Assembly: GCF_958295425.1 (NCBI RefSeq)
Contig: NC_081138.1
Span: 20,086,886-20,150,885, forward strand
DNA: 64,000 nt
Direction of reading: 5' to 3'
DNA from: Solea solea
Taxonomy: Eukaryota > Chordata > Actinopteri > Pleuronectiformes > Soleidae
Both the position numbers and the translations under genes were made by a program. The notes under the pieces were generated by a model that worked only from the letters and a program-made list of their open reading frames with translations, did no database searches and was not told where the DNA came from. Shown here one piece after another: positions 57,542 through 64,000 of this stretch (the first letter of the stretch is position 1; each line of letters starts with the position of its first letter).

Positions 57542-58642
57542 CTTCAAAACAAGGAAGAATTTAATAAGTCACAAGAAAAAAAAAAAAAAAGAAGTAAACA
57601 AATGACAAATCTTCAGGTAGCTCACCTGGTCAGGTGTGACAGGTCCTCACATCCAGTCACTGATCTCACTGATGGATGCCCTCCCTAACCTATACCTGCC
57701 TTTCCTGTCCTACACTGACAGTTACAAGCAATCTTCGCCAGCCATTTGGGATGATGCTAACCCCAATGTCTTGGTTGGCTGCATGAAAAACTGTAAATCT
57801 CCCAGTTGCCCAGACAAACGTTGCTTCTGATTTTGTAGCCTCACCACAAAAGGTCCTTTGCTGAAACCCTCATTTTTCTAAGCATGAAATCAATTCCACT
57901 TTCCTGTCCTCAGATCTCATTTTCTCTCCCTGCAGCCTTTCAACAGCCATTGCTGTTGTAACATCTGCAAGAGGCAGCAGTTTCACAATTCAGAGCTTCT
58001 CGTGTGTTTGGTAAGACGTGGCACCAGAGTATTGACAAAGCAGACACCTGAAAATGCTTGACCTCAATTTAAACAAATGCTTCACCATCTACAAGTGATG
58101 TGATGTGATTTACACTACAAACCCTTCCATTCCAATCCTTTGTTACGGAGGAAGATACATGCATATCATGACAGGCCGAGTCACAAAATCAGATGGATCC
58201 TTGTCTGATTTTGGAAACTGCACAGCCATGGTATGCCACTCAGTCAGGATCCGTGGCCAGATTTCCTCACACACAGAGAAGAAGGGGAAGGACGAAATGC
58301 CTTACCATGTTACGAGTCGACTCAATTTACCTTGTTCTCTGTTGTGTGAAGAAGACCCAGCTCATAAAATCTTGACTGATTTAAAAATTGAGCAATTAAA
58401 TAACTCAAACATCAATGCTGTTGGGTCATGCAGAGAGCTTGTGATCTTTTGCATGGTTTCCCAAACATTTAGAGGTCAGGTTACTGACCCCAAGAATGTC
58501 AAATTCAATGATTTTTTTGTCCTAAACTGATGAACCATTTGGGTAAATTAGATCAAGCATTTAAAAGGTGTTTACATTGTTAGTAGTCTAAAGACACTTC
58601 TTACCCAACACATGAAGACGCAGTGAATCAGGATACGGCTAC

Positions 58643-58680
58643 CTTTAGCAGATGCATCAGCAGCAGTGGGTGGTGGAAGG
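58643..58680 (-). other. Candidate 38-nt microexon
   Basis: The acceptor TTTTTTTCTCCCTGCAG is textbook quality and the donor is AAAG/GTAGCC. The frame that fits its neighbours reads LPPPTAADASAK. Confidence 0.45.
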
Positions 58681-60145
58681 CTGCAGGGAGAAAAAAATTG
58701 ATATGGAGACAAGTTGGAGGAATCATTTAATGCATAGCTCAACAAGAGTTAAAGCGGAGAGAAACTTTAGGGCAAGTCTAAAAAAAAAAAATCAGAGGAG
58801 GAACTTCGCCAACACATCTAAGAGATAGCAGTTTCTCATGCAACCAACCAAGACACTGGGATTAAGCATCTTCCTAATGACTCTACAAGCTGCCTAAATT
58901 GTGAAATTTGAAAGAAAGTCACGGCTAATAACGGACTACAGACACTTCACTGAAATAGCTAGTGTATGGTGAGGTGTTAACCCTATGCTCTATCAATAAT
59001 CCCACTTTGGGCATGCCATAAAGTCCTATCATTTCAACCAGCTGCCAGCTTCGCAAATAAGAGGCAAAAGACCACTTGTGTTTACACGTTTACATGATCA
59101 CTGTTAACCACAAAGCTCCAGACACCAAGTCAATCCAAGAAACAAATCAAATGTGAAAAATAAATTAAAAATGCTGCAGCTGCTCACTCCTGCTACAAGA
59201 GGGTACTTGCACAACATGAAGCCAAATTCTGTTTGATTTCTGTCTGAATTCAGCCCACAGAATAAAGATTTTATTTCAAGTCATCGTATTAAAAGATAAA
59301 AAGTTTGAACATTTGGCGCAACTTTCACTTAAATAATCCGAGTTGTCTCTCTGCCAGGTTTGTGTCCTCCTAAAGAAAAGAAACACGCTCTAATCCTGCA
59401 ACCTACAATCTCATTTATGAAAGAAACTATGCAGGATAGCCCTGCATCCCTAAGGCGAGTAACGCATAGTTTTGCAGGGGAAGATAAAAATCCCCTGCTG
59501 GGAGGCCTCCCAACATGACGCGCAAAAAGACTATGAACACAAAAGGTTCAACTCCTTTAGAGGGAAATAAACTTGGCAGAGTGAGACAAGTCAGCATTAA
59601 TATTGAATTCGATTTCAGTTAGCGACTACAAAGGCTGATGGCAGTGCGTAAAGTTTAAGACTTAAATGGATATCAAAAGTGTGCCAACAAATGCCAGATT
59701 TAAAGTATATCATAACATTATCCATGGGCTGAATAACACCTACAATCTAATGTGACTACACTTGCATATAAATCAAATGTTTAGCTTGATAATCAAATCA
59801 GGAACCAGTTATCTTTTTTTACAATTACCAGTTGAGAATAAAGGAAGACCTGGTCTAGCTCATCATAATCAATTACTACACTTTTACAGCACTTTGAAAG
59901 AACTTTAGACAAGCTACAGTAAACGTGGATGCATTTACTACATGATTCATCAGCTTCCACGTTTGTCAACAGTCCAAGTTGCAACTATGATAACTGAGAT
60001 TCAAGACCAAAATTACTTTTTTAAATTAAAGCCATTTCAAAATAAGGCATCAGAATTTCCTGCAGAAATCAGACGTCTCAAGACTAATCAACTTTAAAAT
60101 CATTCATTTAAATTGAGATTAAAAAAGGGACTAAATCCGACACAT

Positions 60146-60254
60146 AGGACAGACAGACGAATACCAGACACACGAGACAGACAGAAAGACACACAGGACA
60201 GGCAGACCAGAGAGACAGACAGACACGGACAGAGAGAGAGACACGGACAGAGAC

Positions 60255-60287
<33 letters not shown>

Positions 60288-60288
60288 C
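60146..60288. repeat. ACAG/AG-rich minisatellite
   Basis: GACA and GAGA units in irregular order, ending in an AG run. Confidence 0.92.
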
Positions 60289-60920
60289 CATGACGGCAGT
60301 CTTGGCATGCGTCAGTGTGTAAATAAAGGCCTTTGCACTCAGTAACGCAAAACAAAAAAAAGTAGATTATTGTAATGCCATTGTAAATGTTTAGATGCAA
60401 ATTAACTTTATGAATTGAGTGGACACAATTTACCCACAAAGATCATGTGGCAAAGGCCTTTAATACTTACCTGAAAGGTAAAAATTTTACCTGGTTTTGA
60501 AAGCATTTGAATTTGCTTGTCGTCTAATTAGTGTGTATCTTGCCAGTCTTGCAGCATAAATTTTGTTCACCTTTCTGGTGCAGTAAAGTCGATTGGAGTG
60601 TTAGTCTTGGTCCAAAAGGTCAGATTAACGTCAGTCATCACACACACACTCAACCAGGAAAACTTAGTAGGAAAAACAGATTAGAAATTATAGACTGGCA
60701 TAAACACCAAGACCAAGTACAGTCATGACACAGTGGCCATGAAGAATCAAGATTCAGGTCAGAGCAGGTAGTAATGGCACGGCGGCCAAGCAAGAAAGAA
60801 AAACTGCACATATCATTTTAAATTTTAAACTAAAACGCAATCTAATTAGGATGGACATGCAGGGATGTCGGTGCTCCTCTTGACTGATGCTAGAAGAAAA
60901 GTACAGGTTAGTTCACTTAC

Positions 60921-61365
60921 TGTGCATGGACGCGGAAGGCACCCATGTTTGCCTATGTAAAATGACTATACGCGCAAGGCCAGACGTACAATGACACAAG
61001 TAGGCCACGAAGGCGCGGGCACAGTTAGCGATCATGGCCTACTTGCATTAAGGGACGTTTGGCAATACAAAGGCAATGGCACGGCTGCCATCCAAAGCCA
61101 GGTACTGTGTTTGTAGATCACCAGGATCTATTTTAACGTTCTAGGGCTAACGGTAAATTAATGGCCACGATGGAAAAGAGAAAAAACGCTCCATGTACAA
61201 CCCTCAGCTATTTGACAGACGGAAAGCAGGAGAATAGAAAGAACGTGGCCATGTTGGACAATGCAGAGAGATGTAGGCACAGTGGCCAAGAAAGAGTGGG
61301 GACACAGCGGCCACCCAGAATTAAATCATGACACCTACTATTTGACAATCTTCATGAAGATCAAT
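60921..61365 (-). other. Candidate internal exon with dispersed 13-bp motif
   Basis: The acceptor is TTTGTTTCCCCCCCAG and the donor ATGCACA/GTAAGTGAA, 445 nt. No long ORF is present. It contains three of the five GRCACRGYKGCCA motif copies. Confidence 0.45.
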
Positions 61366-61938
61366 CTGGGGGGGAAACAAACAAAGAAAATGTTTGAGTC
61401 CAGTCTCCAGCCTTGACAATGTTCAAGTTCATAGCGTTACAGGTGTAAAACAACTAGGTAAGGTTTTCTAGAATGTGTTTGTATGAGGTACAGACATTGT
61501 TCACCCAGCCTGAGATATAAAGACTCACTTTCAGTGAAAACATTGCTGCCAATGTAACAGAGTTAAGTAGTGTGATTCCACTTGCCATAAAAAGAGAAAA
61601 CTCATCTCAAGACGTGGAAACTTGTTTTTCCTATGGTAATTAAATGCAGCACCCCTGTGGATTAGGGTTGTGCACCCCGAGGGGTAACAGCAGTCGGACC
61701 TCGCTGTCTCCCTTGTAGGTGCATGAACTATGAGCTCCGCAATTGTTTCATATTAATTACGTTAATTTTAATACTAAGGGGTGGTTTAAGTTGTACATTT
61801 TTTTGAGCATATAGCTCCCGAACGGCAAGAACGTCCTTTTTCATAAAAAGTTGACGGTGTTTTCTTTTATTTGTGTTTACAAAATGACTAGTGCTACACG
61901 TTGTTAGCTAACCTGCACTTTCTTTTCATTTTACAGGC

Positions 61939-61951
61939 ATGTATGTATGTA

Positions 61952-61988
<37 letters not shown>
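61939..61988. repeat. (GTAT)n(GT)n microsatellite
   Basis: Four ATGT-type units pass into a GT run of about 16 units. Confidence 0.95.
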
Positions 61989-61991
<3 letters not shown>

Positions 61992-62456
61992 GAACCGGGG
62001 ACTGACTGTATTATTTATCCCTGTCAGGTAGCTCTGTGCGCATATTGTCATATTGTTATTAAAATAAACGGCAAGACTGCCAACCTGAAGGTCTACTTCG
62101 TCTGTTAAACTAGACAATGCAATGATAGAGTACAATGCCGCTACACCAGCACAAATTCTATTCTAACAGTGAAACAAAGAAATTAACATGATCACAAGTG
62201 ATGTAGAATAAAGTTGATTAAGATTTAAGGAATATATTCACACAAAACCATACTCGTCACCTTTTGTCCCTTATTTCATAGTGACAACGTTGGCAACCCT
62301 AAATGAGGCACAGTTTGAATATTGAAGAAAGGCTAATTTTTAGCAAATAATTAAGCTAACATTAAGCCAAAATTGAGCTGACACTGAGCCAGGGCTAAAT
62401 TTGAGCATATAAGCAAATAGAGTCACCATTAAGATAACTTGACAAAAGTTACTCAC

Positions 62457-62560
62457 CATTCTGGACGGGCCACCAATCTGGACCAGGTCGAACACGCCAT
62501 CCTGGAGCGCCTTTGCTGCGTTTTCATACAGGAGCTGATGCACGCGGCCACCTTTTCGGC
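62457..62560 (-). other. Candidate first exon of minus-strand transcript
   Basis: GC-rich compared with its surroundings, ending CCAGAATG/GTGAGTAAC. The transcription start is unknown, so the right boundary is approximate. An ATG about 70 nt before the donor opens an Arg-rich frame (MKTQQRRSRMACSTW). Confidence 0.45.
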
Positions 62561-62563
62561 GTC

Positions 62564-62571
62564 TGACGTCA
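62564..62571. promoter_or_regulatory. Palindromic CRE TGACGTCA
   Basis: A perfect cAMP-response element in a CG-rich patch (GTCTGACGTCACGCCGCGG), about 107 nt upstream of the donor at 62457. CREs usually lie near transcription starts, which supports a minus-strand promoter here. Confidence 0.65.
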
Positions 62572-62812
62572 CGCCGCGGTAGTTTTCTTTTTTCTCTCCC
62601 TCTCTCTTCTTTTTTTAAGGTTCGCTCCTTTTTTGAGGTTTTATGGCGGTTGGTGCCACAAGTTCCCTCCTCCCGGAACAGTTCCAGTAGCTGAGCAGCA
62701 ACACGTTTTTCGCGTCTTTTTTTTTTCGTTCCACGGCTCGTGCAGCTTCTCTTCAAAGTAACATCAGCTGATGAAAACCACCTGCGTGAAGACGAGCAGG
62801 TGTGTTGTGTCA

Positions 62813-62817
62813 CCAAT
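62813..62817 (+). promoter_or_regulatory. CCAAT box
   Basis: CACCAATCAATCAG on the plus strand. A second, inverted CCAAT (GATTGGG) lies near 62858. Paired CCAAT boxes with a CRE suggest a promoter, possibly bidirectional. Confidence 0.4.
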
Positions 62818-62879
62818 CAATCAGTCTCCTCTTTATGAAGACACACCCTTTAACTCTGATTGGGTCACAGAAGAGAGTG

Positions 62880-63091
62880 CGTCTGAAACGTGATGACGTT
62901 TACGCTGGTAAAGAAGAAGGAAGAAGATAGAGAACCCGAGAGTTTAAAATCGTTATTTGTATACATTTAATCAATTAAGTTTGGTTTACTAACCAGTAAT
63001 ATCTGCATGCTGTAATGATAGCGATTGTAACAGCAAGCAAGACACAGTGGTTTATTTATTTATACATATACATATGTATATATATGAATAC

Positions 63092-63131
<40 letters not shown>

Positions 63132-64000
63132 ATAGTTCTATATTGTTTTTGCTTTCCTTGCTAAAACTTTATGTGGTCAACTGTTTTACTTCTTTCCCCC
63201 TCTTTCCTAATTCATTGTATCACTATTTACTGTATTTACTATGGCACCAACCCAAATTCGACACGGGAATCATTTAAACTGTGTCTAATGTGATTTTATT
63301 CCAAGCAGAGAGAAAGATTACCAGAGGTCGTGGTGGGGTTGATATAGACATGGGAGGCCCAGACAGGTGGCAGGCAGCCCAGCCTTGGAGCTTGCTGTGG
63401 GTGGGCATCAGTCCAGAGGTGCCAACCTCACAGCCAGGCTCCCACAGCCTCACCTTGGTCAGGGTGAGTGGCGAGGTCGCACAGTGGGTTCAGCCCCAGT
63501 TCAGCCTGCCCTCTGCCTGACACAACACATTAGTTGGTTTAAAGTGTAATGTGTTTTATCGTCCATTAGATTCAATAATATTTTTTAACACTTTAACACC
63601 TCTCACTATTTTTATATAATCTAACATCCGAGCCAGCGGGACTTCAGTGTTGTCATAGAGCGAGCTCTATAGGTAGTTGAACTATAATTTATTTTGGCCT
63701 ATTTACTTTATTTTCACATTGCTGCAAGTCACCTCTCCATTAGGGAGGAAAATATCTTGACACTAAGCCCAGCTTTGTTGAAATTGAGCTGATAAACACA
63801 CACATTTATGGCCTGTAAAGTCAAGGTTTATGATTTATGACAGGTTTGACTTTAAAAATTATCAATAAACAGCAGCGACTCAAGAAATCAGACTAGAACA
63901 TGACACTAGATGAGCATGGATTTTCACTCACGCTGCAGTAATTTTTTAAAGGGTACTTTTCAAAAATGAACGACAAAAATGATTTAGTCATCAGAGGTGA
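62880..64000. other. Right-edge region
   Basis: After the promoter-like patch this holds the TA/GT microsatellite and a GC-richer stretch at 63315-63520 with an open frame but no recognised similarity. No gene can be supported. Confidence 0.6.
63050..63134. repeat. TA/GT compound microsatellite
   Basis: Imperfect ATAC/ATAT units, then TA and GT runs. Confidence 0.95.

Larger units (their letters stand above)
56680..62457 (-). ncRNA. Unrecognised multi-exon minus-strand transcript (candidate lncRNA or micropeptide gene)
   Basis: Several minus-strand segments have convincing splice sites in the right order. They are a first exon ending at 62457 (donor AATG/GTGAGTAAC), 61365-60921, an acceptor at 60889, 58680-58643, 57541-57387, and a last segment beginning at 57294. 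Upstream of the first exon are a palindromic CRE and CCAAT boxes. I cannot match any segment to a known protein. The longest joined frame I can find (first exon, then 58680-58643, then the 57.5 kb exon from its second possible acceptor) is only about 75 codons. It could be a lncRNA, a micropeptide gene or two overlapping transcripts. The splice chain is inferred, not observed. Confidence 0.4.

Noticed and set aside
57740..57830. Possible box C/D snoRNA (GATGATGC ... CTGA)
   Set aside because: The C box is imperfect and there is no terminal stem or convincing C'/D' pair.
60146..60288. Regularly spaced GACA repeats considered as an array of binding sites or a CRISPR-like array
   Set aside because: Units are irregular, with no constant spacer length. 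It is a degenerate minisatellite in a vertebrate genome.
62340..62816. 158-codon minus-strand open frame rich in Arg/Lys
   Set aside because: It runs through the promoter-like patch and past a good splice donor, and its composition reflects A/G-rich DNA. Only the short part before the donor is kept as a candidate exon.
63281..63549. GC-richer open frame near the right edge
   Set aside because: Repetitive-looking CAG/CCAGCC content and no similarity or splice evidence.

Overview
This is a vertebrate nuclear window, almost certainly a teleost fish. The genes are split by introns with canonical GT/AG sites, and the DNA is AT-rich with many dinucleotide microsatellites. It also carries repeats of the kind common in teleosts: tRNA-headed SINEs, a degraded LINE reverse transcriptase, and an element with TACACTCACC ends. 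No species can be named from the sequence.

Two protein-coding genes lie head to head. On the minus strand (about 1.6-27.7 kb) is the 5' part of akap13, the Rho-GEF/PKA-anchoring scaffold. I see a probable non-coding first exon at 27.4 kb and four coding exons (13.7, 4.5, 2.3 and 1.7 kb), which encode the first 172 residues plus one base of the next codon; the rest lies off the left edge. On the plus strand (about 40.0-54.5 kb) is a complete SV2B-type synaptic vesicle glycoprotein gene. Its twelve coding exons join without a frame error into 693 codons, followed by a 1.2 kb 3' UTR with an AATAAA signal. AKAP13 and SV2B are also on the same human chromosome arm (15q), which supports both names.

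The 12 kb between the two genes shows no protein-coding exon that I recognise. It must hold the sv2b promoter and non-coding exon; one weak candidate is at 34.6-34.9 kb. From 56.7 to 62.9 kb, downstream of sv2b, a set of minus-strand exons with good splice sites and a CRE/CCAAT-type promoter suggests an unrecognised multi-exon transcript. It is probably a long non-coding RNA or a micropeptide gene. One exon carries a dispersed 13-bp motif.

The points most worth a second look are these: sv2b and akap13 exons whose splice sites abut simple-sequence tracts (UG, CA, CCUA, poly-C/poly-G) that bind known splicing regulators or could pair; altered acidic residues in the SV2 transport core; and the unexplained minus-strand transcript.
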